Below are positions 7,743-16,150 of a stretch of DNA of 41,119 bases, one piece after another. Made by a program: the position numbers and the translations under genes. This stretch comes from Flavobacteriales bacterium. Lineage in GTDB: Bacteria > Bacteroidota > Bacteroidia > JACJYZ01. The notes under the pieces are model-generated. The model did not search any database. It saw only the letters and a program-made list of their open reading frames with translations, and was not told the DNA's origin. Where the stretch lies: contig JAGQZQ010000021.1 in the NCBI GenBank assembly GCA_020435415.1, positions 1-41,119 of the forward strand, given 5' to 3'. Positions within the stretch are counted from its first letter, which is position 1. Every line of letters begins with the position of its first letter.

Positions 7743-9204
7743 TGGCGTGGTCTGATTCAAGAGCATTCACGGTATCCTTGAGAATGGATAACGCGAGATC
7801 GATCATCTGCTTGTGTGTCCGGAAGGCCAGGATGCATACCCTGAGCATGAACTTTCCATTTACGGTGGTAGAAGAAAAGAAGAACCTTCCATCTTCAATG
7901 ACTTTGTCCACGATGCGCTGGTTGAATGCATTCACATCACCATTGGCGGGAACGTAGCGGAAGAGCACTACTGAGAGGTCGGGTGGCGCACCCACCTCAA
8001 AGCCGCTTATTTCTTTAAGTCCGTCATAAAAGTAGTTTGCCAGTAGCAGTTTCTCTTCTGCGGCTGCCCTGAAGGGTTTGGCTCCGTGTAATTTTAGCGG
8101 CAGCCACATTCGCAGACCGCGGAAGTGTTTGGTCAGTTCCGGTGAGAGGTCGGCGGGAGAGGCGATTTCCGCATTGCGATTGGCGTCCTGCATGTAGTTT
8201 GCCTGGTAGTGGTGTGAGGCAAACATTTTCTCCCGGTCCTTGATAAGCACAGCACCGAGTCCGTATGGCAGGAACATGCCCTTGTGGGGATCAATCACGA
8301 TAGAATCGGATTGTTCCATGCCTTTGAGCTTACGTTTACCTTCCTCGCACAGGGCGAAGAATCCACCGTAGGCGGCATCCACGTGATACCAGAGGTCATA
8401 CCGATTGGCCAGATCACCGATGCTGTCCAACGGGTCTACAGCCCCGGTGTCCGTGGTTCCTGCGGAGGCTATCACAAGCCAGGGGTGAAGTCCGTCGGCC
8501 AGGTCTTGCCTGATCAGTCCTTCAAGATGACCGGTGTTGATCCGGTGATTCGGGTCCAGGTCGATATGTCTCACAATGCATTCCCGAAGCCCGGCGATCC
8601 GGATGGCCTTAAACAGACAATGGTGTACCTGCGGACTCAGGTAGATGACGGATTTGGTGATATTCGAAGCTTCGATCTGTTTGGCGTCCCTGGCGGTCAC
8701 CAGGGCGATGAGGTTGGCGATGCTGCCTCCTGAAGCGAGGTTTCCGGCACAGTCGGACGGGTATCCTACCATGCCCGCCATCCATTCGATCAGTTGGTTT
8801 TCCATCCGGACCGCTCCCGGACTGGCAAAGAAAATTCCGGCATACCGGTTGGAAACGTCTGCCAGGTAATCGCCAAGTGCGGAAAAGTAGATTCCGCCCC
8901 CGGGTACATAGCCGAGGTGTCCACCCGACGCGGGGTTCAGGCCGGGTGTGTCTACATGCTTCCCGATCAGTTCCAATGCCTCCGAGATATCACATCCATC
9001 TTCCTGTAAAGGGCTGTCAAGAAGGCCAGCACCTTTGTCTGGATCGGTCACGTATGCTTTTTTGGTATCAATTTCTTCCAGAAACTTTTCTGAATATCGG
9101 ATGACCTGGTCTCTGACCCGGGCGCGCTGGTCCGCATCAGGTTCCAGAACTTCGCATGCCGCTTCCAGGACTTTCAGGCGTTCGGAGTATGTATTCAATG
9201 GCAA
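7735..9204 (-). CDS. PLP-dependent group II amino acid decarboxylase
   Basis: This 489-aa protein belongs to the pyridoxal-phosphate group II decarboxylases (aromatic amino acid, tyrosine, diaminobutyrate or glutamate decarboxylase superfamily). Visible features are the substrate-domain segment NPASGGHLGYVPGGG (90-104), GGSIANLIALVTARD (159-173), the His-containing SPQVHHCLFKA (190-200), HVDAAYGGF with D276 contacting the PLP ring nitrogen, and the Schiff-base lysine K308 in IDPHKGMFLPYG. Substrate cannot be read from the sequence; a glycine follows the lysine where the aromatic enzymes usually have tryptophan. No ATG is available near the N-terminus: the start is TTG at 9204 or TTG at 9198, with an in-frame stop at 9226-9228 just upstream. 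No transporter or partner gene is adjacent. Confidence 0.87.
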   Translation of the reverse strand: MPLNTYSERLKVLEAACEVLEPDADQRARVRDQVIRYSEKFLEEIDTKKAYVTDPDKGAGLLDSPLQEDGCDISEALELIGKHVDTPGLNPASGGHLGYVPGGGIYFSALGDYLADVSNRYAGIFFASPGAVRMENQLIEWMAGMVGYPSDCAGNLASGGSIANLIALVTARDAKQIEASNITKSVIYLSPQVHHCLFKAIRIAGLRECIVRHIDLDPNHRINTGHLEGLIRQDLADGLHPWLVIASAGTTDTGAVDPLDSIGDLANRYDLWYHVDAAYGGFFALCEEGKRKLKGMEQSDSIVIDPHKGMFLPYGLGAVLIKDREKMFASHHYQANYMQDANRNAEIASPADLSPELTKHFRGLRMWLPLKLHGAKPFRAAAEEKLLLANYFYDGLKEISGFEVGAPPDLSVVLFRYVPANGDVNAFNQRIVDKVIEDGRFFFSSTTVNGKFMLRVCILAFRTHKQMIDLALSILKDTVNALESDHAIV

Positions 9205-9580
9205 AGAATTTATCGGGTGAGGAAGTCAAAATTAAGAAAATGCCGGTTAACCCAGATTATGCATTAGGAAGCACCTTTCGCGCTGAACTATATGTATTAG
9301 CTGGGGTTATCCCGCATTAGAAAATCAAGAATTTATTCCGAGCAAACAATCGGTATCTTATGATTTTCTTATGCGTCATGCAATAGTTCTTTTCTATTGC
9401 ATGATTTGGGGTTAATGTCGTTTGTTCGGTTTTTTGTCGGTTAGCTTGTGCCAGAATGAATACGGCCTCGTGGTCATTGTTGAAAACTTCCCTTTATACA
9501 GGTTGATAATTGACGACGTTTTCCGCTTCTTTGTAGTTCCCGTGAAGGGGAGCCGGATGTGCTAAAAAAGGGAAACATTT
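9205..9580. other. Divergent intergenic region with nested inverted repeats
   Basis: This 376-bp region separates the decarboxylase (-) from bcp (+) and holds no gene. The word GCATTAG/GTATTAG occurs three times in the same orientation (9261-9267, 9294-9300, 9314-9320). Two inverted repeats follow: 9313-9327 with 9361-9375 (15 bp, one mismatch) and a perfect hairpin at 9376-9404. They lie side by side, so the RNA could form two stacked stems. No convincing TAnnTTTG promoter for bcp was found. Confidence 0.6.
9376..9404. other. Perfect 11-bp hairpin upstream of bcp
   Basis: TCATGCAATAG (9376-9386) pairs perfectly with CTATTGCATGA (9394-9404) across a 7-nt T-rich loop. The + strand continues with TTTGGGG, so there is no U-tract and it is not a typical intrinsic terminator in that direction. 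It lies 176 nt before bcp and could be an operator, a leader structure or a transcription end for the divergent region. Confidence 0.6.
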
Positions 9581-10036
9581 ATGCTTAAAGAAGGGGATAA
9601 GGCACCTCAATTCAAGGGGATTGATCAGGATGAGAATCCCATCTCCCTGGAAGATTTTTCAGGAAGGAAGCTGATCCTGTATTTCTACCCGAAAGATGAT
9701 ACCCCCGGGTGTACTGCGGAATCATGCAGTCTCCGGGATAATTATAGCACCATGCTTGACAAAGGCTACGCTATTTTAGGGGTGAGTGCGGATACAGCGA
9801 AAAGCCACCGGAAGTTCATTAAGAAGTACAAACTTCCTTTTTCGCTACTGGCGGATACCAACAGGGAAGTGATCGATGCTTTCGGTGTGTGGGGACCCAA
9901 AAAGTTCATGGGCCGGGAGTACGACGGAATCCTGAGAACAACCTTTGTGATCAATGAGCAGGGAGTGATCGAGGAAGTGTATTCGGATGTGAATACAAAA
10001 GATCACGCCAACCAGATTCTTGAAAATCAACAGTAA
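9581..10036 (+). CDS. bcp: Thioredoxin-dependent thiol peroxidase (Bcp/PrxQ)
   Basis: This peroxiredoxin reduces hydrogen peroxide and organic hydroperoxides in the cytoplasm, using thioredoxin as reductant. It has 151 aa, the normal PrxQ length. The active site FYPKDDTPGCTAESCSLRD contains the peroxidatic C44 and, five residues on, the resolving C49 typical of the atypical two-cysteine Bcp type. GVSADTAKSHRKFIKKYKLPF and the C-terminal TTFVINEQGVI are family landmarks. There is no signal peptide. recA follows after 59 nt in the same direction, so the two may share a transcript, which would pair oxidative damage defence with DNA repair; that is inference. Confidence 0.95.
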   Translation: MLKEGDKAPQFKGIDQDENPISLEDFSGRKLILYFYPKDDTPGCTAESCSLRDNYSTMLDKGYAILGVSADTAKSHRKFIKKYKLPFSLLADTNREVIDAFGVWGPKKFMGREYDGILRTTFVINEQGVIEEVYSDVNTKDHANQILENQQ

Positions 10037-10095
10037 ATAGCTGGGCGGCCGACTGACGGCCAACCGTATCAATACGTTCACCTAATTCAAATTTT

Positions 10096-11109
10096 ATGGC
10101 AACCGCGGTAGATAACAACAAGCAAAAAGCACTGCAGCTTACCCTGGATAAATTGGAGAAGACCTATGGCAAAGGTGCCATCATGAGACTTGGAGATGCC
10201 GCCGTGGAAGAAATGGAGGTGATCCCTACCGGCTCACTTACCCTTGACCTTGCCCTCGGTGTAGGTGGGTTCCCCAAAGGTCGTATCATAGAGATATATG
10301 GTCCCGAATCTTCAGGTAAGACCACCCTCGCCATTCATGCCATTGCAGAAGCACAGCGTAAAGGTGGCATCGCCGCGATCATCGATGCGGAGCATGCCTT
10401 CGACCGCTTCTATGCCCAAAAGCTGGGTGTGGATATAGAAAACCTGTTGATATCACAACCGGATAACGGTGAACAGGCATTGGAAATCGCAGATAATCTG
10501 ATCCGTTCCGGAGCCATCGATATCCTTGTGATCGATTCGGTAGCGGCCCTGACACCCCGTAGTGAGATCGAAGGTGAAATGGGGGATTCTCAGATGGGCT
10601 TGCAGGCCAGACTGATGTCGCAGGCGCTGCGGAAGCTGACAGCAACCATCAGCAAGACGCATTGTTGCTGCATCTTCATCAATCAGCTCAGACAAAAGAT
10701 CGGTGTGATGTTCGGAAACCCTGAGACAACCACCGGTGGTAATGCCCTTAAGTTTTACGCATCCATTCGCCTGGATATTCGCCGTACCGGTCAGCTGAAG
10801 GATGGAGAAAATGCATCCGGTAACCGCGCAAAGGTGAAGGTGGTGAAAAATAAAGTTGCGCCGCCATTCAGAACCGCCGAGTTTGACATCATGTATGGCG
10901 CCGGTATTTCCAAGACCGGTGAGCTGATCGATCTCGGAACGGAAAAGAATATCATCCAGAAAAGCGGATCATGGTTCAGCTACGACAGCACCAAGCTGGG
11001 ACAAGGAAGGGATGCCGTAAAGCAATTGCTGAGCGACAATCCTGAGTTGGCCGAAGAGATCGAGAACAAGATCAAAGAAGCCATCAAAGCCCAGGAGAAC
11101 GGAGCATAG
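10096..11109 (+). CDS. recA: Recombinase RecA
   Basis: RecA forms ATP-dependent filaments on single-stranded DNA for homologous recombination and stimulates LexA-type self-cleavage where present. The 337-aa length is normal. Walker A is GPESSGKTT (69-77), Walker B lies in [11 protein letters not shown], and the L2 DNA-binding loop region contains [18 protein letters not shown]. The N-terminal oligomerisation helix ([20 protein letters not shown]) and C-terminal domain are intact. The TPR lipoprotein gene follows 44 nt later with its own -7 box. No LexA-like operator was recognised upstream; only a tiny GGCCG/CGGCC inverted repeat lies at 10047-10061. Confidence 0.99.
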   Translation: MATAVDNNKQKALQLTLDKLEKTYGKGAIMRLGDAAVEEMEVIPTGSLTLDLALGVGGFPKGRIIEIYGPESSGKTTLAIHAIAEAQRKGGIAAIIDAEHAFDRFYAQKLGVDIENLLISQPDNGEQALEIADNLIRSGAIDILVIDSVAALTPRSEIEGEMGDSQMGLQARLMSQALRKLTATISKTHCCCIFINQLRQKIGVMFGNPETTTGGNALKFYASIRLDIRRTGQLKDGENASGNRAKVKVVKNKVAPPFRTAEFDIMYGAGISKTGELIDLGTEKNIIQKSGSWFSYDSTKLGQGRDAVKQLLSDNPELAEEIENKIKEAIKAQENGA

Positions 11110-11140
11110 CTTTCAATCTTACCCATATCCATACATTCAT

Positions 11141-11148
11141 TACTTTTG
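11141..11148 (+). promoter_or_regulatory. -7 box TACTTTTG just before the TPR lipoprotein start
   Basis: TACTTTTG matches the Bacteroidota -7 consensus TAnnTTTG and ends 5 nt before the ATG at 11154. No clear -33 TTG was found 19-21 nt upstream. If used, transcription would begin at or within a few bases of the start codon, giving an almost leaderless message. Confidence 0.45.
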
Positions 11149-11153
11149 CCCCC

Positions 11154-12164
11154 ATGCAAAAGATCAGGCTTTCTCTTTTTTGTGCACTGATATTCGGGGC
11201 CTGCCTCGTATCATCGTGTGGCAACAGTGACCAGGATGCGTCATCCGAAGATTCGGAATTTGCAACGATCGAAGATCTGAATAAGCAGATCAGGAGCGAC
11301 CCCAACAACGCAGCGCTATACCACCAACGTGCCAAACAGCAAATGGATAAAGGTTTCTATGAGTCTGCCATCAAGGATCTGGAACGGGCCGTTAAACTGG
11401 ATTCAACAGTAGCCGACTATCACTTTACCTCCGGAGAAGCTTATTTCAGGGTAAACCAAACCCGCCAATCCCGGGATGCTTTTGAGAAGTGTGTAAAGCT
11501 TAATCCGCAACATGTGGAGGCTTTGCTAAAACTTGCGGAGCTGTATTTATATGTCAATGGAAATAAGAAATCCATTGAATACCTGGATCAGGCACTGCAG
11601 GTAGACAAGCATCTGGCAAAGGCCTATATGATGAAAGGGTTGAACTTTAAGGAAATGGGAGATACCGTAAAGGCCCTCTCCAGTTTTCAGACGGCAGTGG
11701 AGCAGGATCCTGAGTATTACGATGCGTATATGCAACTTGGTTTGCTGAGTGCAGCGCAGAATGATCCGTTGGCAGTGGCTTATTATGACAATGCCCTGAA
11801 TGTCGATCCGGTAAGTGTGGAGGCATTGTATGGCAAGGCAATATTCTTTCAGAATTCAGGAGATGTGAATAAGGCGCTGGAAGTGTACAATATCATCCTC
11901 GGAATTAAGCCCGACCATATTTCCACCCAGTATAACCTTGGGTATATCTATGCCATGAATTTCAAGAAATATCCGCTGGCGGTGGATTTCTTCAGGAATG
12001 CATTCAAGGCGGATTCTTCATATGTCAAGGCCAGGTATATGCTGGGCTACTGCCAGGAGATGATGGGCTTTGATGACCTTGCCGCAGAAGATTATACATG
12101 GGTGCTGCAAAAAGATCCTGACTTTGATCTGGCGACACAGGGTATGCGCCGACTGGGTTTTTAA
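11154..12164 (+). CDS. TPR-repeat lipoprotein
   Basis: This 336-aa protein has a lipoprotein signal peptide with lipobox LVSSC (acylated Cys22), so it is expected to be membrane-anchored. An acidic serine-rich linker follows, and then about seven tetratricopeptide repeats from residue 46 to the end (AALYHQRAKQQMDKGFYESA, AKAYMMKGLNFKEMGDTVKA, PEYYDAYMQLGLLSAAQNDP). TPR arrays bind protein partners; none is evident here. The gene follows recA, but the -7 box at 11141 suggests separate transcription. Its TAA stop (12162-12164) shares the palindrome TTAA with the stop of the convergent gene. Confidence 0.88.
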   Translation: MQKIRLSLFCALIFGACLVSSCGNSDQDASSEDSEFATIEDLNKQIRSDPNNAALYHQRAKQQMDKGFYESAIKDLERAVKLDSTVADYHFTSGEAYFRVNQTRQSRDAFEKCVKLNPQHVEALLKLAELYLYVNGNKKSIEYLDQALQVDKHLAKAYMMKGLNFKEMGDTVKALSSFQTAVEQDPEYYDAYMQLGLLSAAQNDPLAVAYYDNALNVDPVSVEALYGKAIFFQNSGDVNKALEVYNIILGIKPDHISTQYNLGYIYAMNFKKYPLAVDFFRNAFKADSSYVKARYMLGYCQEMMGFDDLAAEDYTWVLQKDPDFDLATQGMRRLGF

Positions 12165-12781
12165 TCCAATGCCGCAGAGAACAAACGGTCAGCCCATCCC
12201 AATACAAACTCCTCCAGTTCTCCATAGTCTTTCATGTTCAGAAGGGTCGTTAGTTTGATCCATTCTGTTTGCTCAAGGTACCTTCGTATTTTCTCCCGTT
12301 CCCATTTTGTAGTGACCACGTATTTGTCTTCGACAACCTGGTGATCCCATGGTGTTTTACCCGTAGCCAGGTAAAGCTTGTCATCGGTAATATCTTCCTG
12401 ATTATTCAGTAAACGTTCCCTGCAAGCATCCATCCACGATCCGGATAGTTGGAGGTTGCAGGTAATGCCTTGTCCCCATAAGAAGAGGATGCGAAACGCA
12501 AAGGTGCTCTCACGGTTGAATATTCCCGGCATATCCAGTACCATCCAGGGAAGTCCGTGGTGTTTTTCTCCCTTGTGAATGCGACCGGTCAATGGTATGG
12601 GCTGTCCGTCAGGTAGCTTCCAGGACCTGGCGTTGAAAAGCGTTTCCAGTTCTGCGCGGATAATTGTCAGGTCATCTTGCAGTGCGGCAAAGGCACGATT
12701 CTTCTGAAAGATGATCTCTTGATCAGATAGCAACAGAACATCCGTATTCCTGAGTGATGGAAAGGTCGGATGGGTGGTCAT
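12161..12781 (-). CDS. Unknown 206-aa protein paired with ketoacyl synthase
   Basis: I do not recognise this family. The longest frame opens at 12907, but that part overlaps the FabH-like gene; ATG at 12781 lies 5 nt after the FabH-like stop and gives a clean 206-aa protein (MTTHPTFPSLRNTD). It is soluble, Trp-rich, has no signal peptide or membrane segment, and carries regularly spaced charged helices (FQKNRAFAALQDDLTIIRAELE; KWEREKIRRYLEQTEW). The 5-nt spacing suggests it is translated with the ketoacyl synthase and acts in the same pathway, which is inference. Its stop overlaps that of the convergent TPR lipoprotein gene. Confidence 0.75.
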   Translation of the reverse strand: MTTHPTFPSLRNTDVLLLSDQEIIFQKNRAFAALQDDLTIIRAELETLFNARSWKLPDGQPIPLTGRIHKGEKHHGLPWMVLDMPGIFNRESTFAFRILFLWGQGITCNLQLSGSWMDACRERLLNNQEDITDDKLYLATGKTPWDHQVVEDKYVVTTKWEREKIRRYLEQTEWIKLTTLLNMKDYGELEEFVLGWADRLFSAALD

Positions 12782-12786
12782 GATTA

Positions 12787-13875
12787 TCAGGGCATTCGGT
12801 ACGTCAATGCATTGATGTTCATGCCTGCACCAACGGACGATATCACACAAATGTCGCCACTGACCAAAGGTGTGTCTTCCATTTGGTTGTTCTGAAGCAA
12901 GTCCCACAGGATAGGGAGGGTGGCTACACTGTTATTTCCGAGCTTGCTGATGGTAAGTGGCATGACCGATTCATCGGATGTATCCTGTCCGTATAGTTGA
13001 AAAAGTCTGAGTAGAATGGCTTTGTTCATTTTTGCATTGGCCTGATGCATCAGCACCTTCTTTACATCTTTCAATGCAATCCCCGACATCTCCATGCACT
13101 CCATTACCAGGTTGGGGACATTGTTTAGTGCATACTCATATAGCTTTCGGCCGTTCATCTTCAGGTAAATATTGCCCGGGTCGTGGTCCTGGTTGTAGGA
13201 CCGGTCCAACTTCAACAGTTCACAATGCTGCTTTGTATCAGACCTTACCTTGTAATTCAGGACGCCGAAGTTTTCGTCTTCAGATGCGCGAACTCCATTC
13301 AGAATAACAGCACCTGCACCATCGGAATACAACATGCTGTCAATATCGTGAGGATCACTGACCCTGGAAAGGGTCTCTGTTCCGATCACCATCACTTTTT
13401 TGGCCTGTCCGTTGCTGATCATCTGACTTCCCTGGATCATGGCCTGAAGCCAGCCGGGGCACCCGAATGGAATGTCATAAGCTACACAGAATGGGTTTTC
13501 GATGCCCAGTTTCAATTTGATCCTGGCTGCCAGACTGGGTACCATGTCCGAGCGGTTGGAGCGATGGACAACATCTCCGAAGTTATGGGCAACAATAATG
13601 GCATCCAGGCTTTCAGGGTCGGTGCCGGAAGATGAAAGCGCTCTTTCCGCCGCAATGAACCCCATATCTGAGGCGACCATCGTATCGTCAGCATATCTTC
13701 TCTCCTCGATCTCGGTGATCTCGTAAAACTTGGTAATGATCTCCTTGTTGGACTTGGTCATCCTTTCGCCAGTGGCGTAATAGAAGCTGTTGTTAAGAAA
13801 TGCTTCGTTGGGGATGATGTTATCCGGCAGAAAGTGCCCGCTGGCAGCGATGACTACGTTTGTTTTTTCAGCCAT
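12787..13875 (-). CDS. 3-oxoacyl-ACP synthase III family protein (FabH-like)
   Basis: This 362-aa thiolase-fold condensing enzyme has the KAS III triad: C139 in IPFGCPGWLQAM, H277 in MHQANAKMN and N314 in GNNSVATLPIL, with the C-terminal GDICVISSVGAGM. Classical FabH uses acetyl-CoA or branched acyl-CoA to start fatty acid synthesis; this protein is longer (about 320 is usual) and has a 40-residue N-terminal segment (FLNNSFYYATGERMTKSN) typical of divergent KAS III members. It could instead condense longer acyl groups in a secondary pathway such as dialkylresorcinol or olefin formation; no partner genes for those are nearby. The 206-aa unknown follows 5 nt downstream. Confidence 0.85.
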   Translation of the reverse strand: MAEKTNVVIAASGHFLPDNIIPNEAFLNNSFYYATGERMTKSNKEIITKFYEITEIEERRYADDTMVASDMGFIAAERALSSSGTDPESLDAIIVAHNFGDVVHRSNRSDMVPSLAARIKLKLGIENPFCVAYDIPFGCPGWLQAMIQGSQMISNGQAKKVMVIGTETLSRVSDPHDIDSMLYSDGAGAVILNGVRASEDENFGVLNYKVRSDTKQHCELLKLDRSYNQDHDPGNIYLKMNGRKLYEYALNNVPNLVMECMEMSGIALKDVKKVLMHQANAKMNKAILLRLFQLYGQDTSDESVMPLTISKLGNNSVATLPILWDLLQNNQMEDTPLVSGDICVISSVGAGMNINALTYRMP

Positions 13876-13934
13876 TCGGTGTTTTTAACGAAGCACAAAG
13901 GTGGTTAAAAATCTTGGATAAACCTGAAAGACGG

Positions 13935-14405
13935 TCAATTGCGATCCTTGTCACGGCGATAAAAGATGTAATCCGTAACGGGTGGATCCCATCCCTGATT
14001 TCGCAGTAATGCAGTGATCTGTCCCCGGTGGTGGCTGTGATGATTGGCCACGTGGTATAAGATATCTTCCACAGAATTCGCGAATGTCTCTCCCATGGTG
14101 TTGCTGTAATGGATGATCCGGTGCATGTCGTCGTGCCGGATAATATGAAGACTTTGTGCGTTTACCTCATTGATCAATCCATCCAGAACCTCCGGTGTAT
14201 GTACTTCGAACGGCTTGGTGATGACATCTCCGGCTATTCTTTTGTTCCAGATACGTTGGGCGTTGATCATATGGCAAAACAGATCATATCCTTTTTGAGG
14301 GAATTCATTTCCCTTTTCCAGAATGAGGGCCATGAAGTGTTTACTTAGGTGATGATGGTATCCGTAAATCTTTTCGAAAAAAGGTTGCATCTCATTCATC
14401 TTCAA
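13935..14405 (-). CDS. DinB-family four-helix protein
   Basis: This 156-aa protein is a DinB/YfiT-like four-helix bundle. Members bind a divalent metal through three histidines; here the candidates are H45 (FCHMINAQRIW), H122 and H126 (ANHHSHHRGQITALL). Many DinB-like proteins are thiol-dependent transferases or damage-induced proteins of unknown substrate, and nothing here defines the reaction. The histidine-rich N-terminus (YGYHHHLSKHF) is unusual but short. It sits between the carboxylase and ketoacyl synthase genes with 27- and 59-nt gaps. Confidence 0.85.
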   Translation of the reverse strand: MKMNEMQPFFEKIYGYHHHLSKHFMALILEKGNEFPQKGYDLFCHMINAQRIWNKRIAGDVITKPFEVHTPEVLDGLINEVNAQSLHIIRHDDMHRIIHYSNTMGETFANSVEDILYHVANHHSHHRGQITALLRNQGWDPPVTDYIFYRRDKDRN

Positions 14406-14432
14406 GGCAAATATTTTTACCGGTTATGTAGC

Positions 14433-16061
14433 CTACGTTTGAATTACGCCCGCATTGAACGGTTTGGTAATGGGGGCATGGTTGGCCATTTCGATGCCCA
14501 GGGATATCATCTGCCTGGTTTCAAGGGGGTCGATGATGGCATCCACCCACAACCTGGATGCGCCGTAGTATGGGGAGGTCTGCCGATCATATTTATCCGT
14601 GATCTCTTTCAGCATTTTTTTCTGGTCTTCTTCCTCGATCTCTTCACCTTTCGCCTTTAGGGTGCTCACCTGAATCTGTAAAAGTGTTTTGGCAGCCTGG
14701 GCGCCACCCATCACAGCGATCTTTGCAGTGGGCCATGCTGCGATCAGTCGGGGATCGTATGCCTTCCCGCACATGGCATAGTTTCCTGCACCGTAGGAAT
14801 TGCCCAGAATAATGGTGAATTTGGGAACGACACTGTTCGACATGGCATTGACCATTTTAGCGCCGTCTTTAATGATTCCACCTTGCTCGGAACGCGAGCC
14901 TACCATAAACCCGGTGACATCCTGAAGGAATACCAGCGGAATCTTTTTCTGATTGCAATTCATGATGAAGCGGGCTGCCTTGTCTGCGGAATCCGAGTAT
15001 ATCACTCCACCGAACTGCATTTCCCCCTTTTTGTTTTTGATCACCTTGCGTTGATTGGCCACGATACCAACCGCCCAACCGTCGATCCTCGCAAGGCCAC
15101 AAACAATGGTTTTTCCATATAAGGCCTTGTATTCTTCAAATTCAGATCCATCCACCAATCGCTCGATCACATCCTTGACATCATATGGCTTTTCGCGGCT
15201 ATCCGGCATAATACCGTAAAGTTCGGACGGGTCTTTCGCCGGAGGTTCGGGAGACTTGCGGTCAAAGCCGGCTTTTTCATAGTCACCCACCTTATCCATG
15301 ATGTTGCGGATCCGGTTCAGACAGTCCTCATCGTCTTTGCATTTGTAATCTGTCACGCCGGAAACTTCACAATGTGTTGTGGCACCACCGAGTGTTTCAT
15401 TGTCTATGTCTTCCCCGATAGCGGCTTTCACCAGATAAGAACCTGCCAGGAAGATGGTTCCGGTCTTGTCCACGATCATGGCTTCATCAGACATGATGGG
15501 AAGGTAAGCACCACCGGCTACGCAACTGCCCATGATGGCGGCGATCTGAAGAATGCCCATGGATGACATGATCGCATTGTTCCGGAATATGCGGCCGAAG
15601 TGCTCTTTGTCTGGGAATATCTCATCCTGCATGGGCAGAAAAACACCCGCACTATCTACCAGGTAGATGATGGGGAGTTTATTTTCTATGGATATCTCCT
15701 GTGCTCTCAGGTTCTTCTTTCCGGTGATGGGGAACCAGGCTCCTGCCTTAACGGTGGCATCATTGGCAACGATCATGCACTGTCTGCCGCTCACATAACC
15801 GATTCCGGTGACGACCCCTCCGGAGGGGCATCCCCCGTGTTCTTCGTACATTCCGTCACCAGCCAGTGCACCCACCTCGAAGAAGTATGTGTCGGGGTCG
15901 ATGAGTTTCTCAATGCGTTCCCGGGCGGTCAGTTTACCCTGGGCATGTAGCTTCTCGATTTTCTTCTTGCCCCCGCCGAGGTATATCTCTTCTTGCTTTG
16001 CGCGTAGGCGCGAAATGAGCATGCGCATGGCATCCTCATTTTTGTTGAAAGTTAAATCCAT
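14433..16061 (-). CDS. Acyl-CoA carboxylase carboxyltransferase (beta) subunit
   Basis: This 542-aa biotin-dependent carboxyltransferase moves CO2 from carboxybiotin to an acyl-CoA. It shows two crotonase-fold halves, with the oxyanion-hole glycine regions GGCPSGGVVTGIGYVSGR and GSCVAGGAYLPIMSDEA in the N-terminal half, and VTGFMVGSRSEQGGIIKDGAK with GNSYGAGNYAMCGKAYDPR in the C-terminal half. IYLVDSAGVFLPMQDEIFPD and FLAGSYLVKAA resemble methylcrotonyl-CoA carboxylase beta more than propionyl-CoA carboxylase; this is by eye. No biotin-carboxylase alpha subunit is adjacent. A -7 box lies 21 nt before the ATG. Confidence 0.92.
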   Translation of the reverse strand: MDLTFNKNEDAMRMLISRLRAKQEEIYLGGGKKKIEKLHAQGKLTARERIEKLIDPDTYFFEVGALAGDGMYEEHGGCPSGGVVTGIGYVSGRQCMIVANDATVKAGAWFPITGKKNLRAQEISIENKLPIIYLVDSAGVFLPMQDEIFPDKEHFGRIFRNNAIMSSMGILQIAAIMGSCVAGGAYLPIMSDEAMIVDKTGTIFLAGSYLVKAAIGEDIDNETLGGATTHCEVSGVTDYKCKDDEDCLNRIRNIMDKVGDYEKAGFDRKSPEPPAKDPSELYGIMPDSREKPYDVKDVIERLVDGSEFEEYKALYGKTIVCGLARIDGWAVGIVANQRKVIKNKKGEMQFGGVIYSDSADKAARFIMNCNQKKIPLVFLQDVTGFMVGSRSEQGGIIKDGAKMVNAMSNSVVPKFTIILGNSYGAGNYAMCGKAYDPRLIAAWPTAKIAVMGGAQAAKTLLQIQVSTLKAKGEEIEEEDQKKMLKEITDKYDRQTSPYYGASRLWVDAIIDPLETRQMISLGIEMANHAPITKPFNAGVIQT

Positions 16062-16081
16062 GGTCTCTACTTTGTCGGCGC

Positions 16082-16089
16082 CAAACCTA
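16082..16089 (-). promoter_or_regulatory. -7 box TAGGTTTG for the carboxyltransferase gene
   Basis: The minus strand reads TAGGTTTG (16089-16082), an exact TAnnTTTG, 20 nt upstream of the ATG at 16061. The -33 region has only a weak TGG, so the match is half-supported. Confidence 0.45.
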
Positions 16090-16150
16090 CGGAATTTTTT
16101 TCATTGCCATTCTCCGTTAAACGATGAAGGTGGGCGGTTGAAAATGCTTC

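Noticed and set aside
12782-12907. 42-residue N-terminal extension of the 206-aa unknown
   Set aside because: It overlaps the conserved C-terminus of the ketoacyl synthase; ATG at 12781 leaves a 5-nt gap as expected for a coupled gene.
13895-13902. CACCTTTG upstream of the ketoacyl synthase as a -7 box
   Set aside because: It lacks the TA of the consensus and no TTG lies at the right distance.
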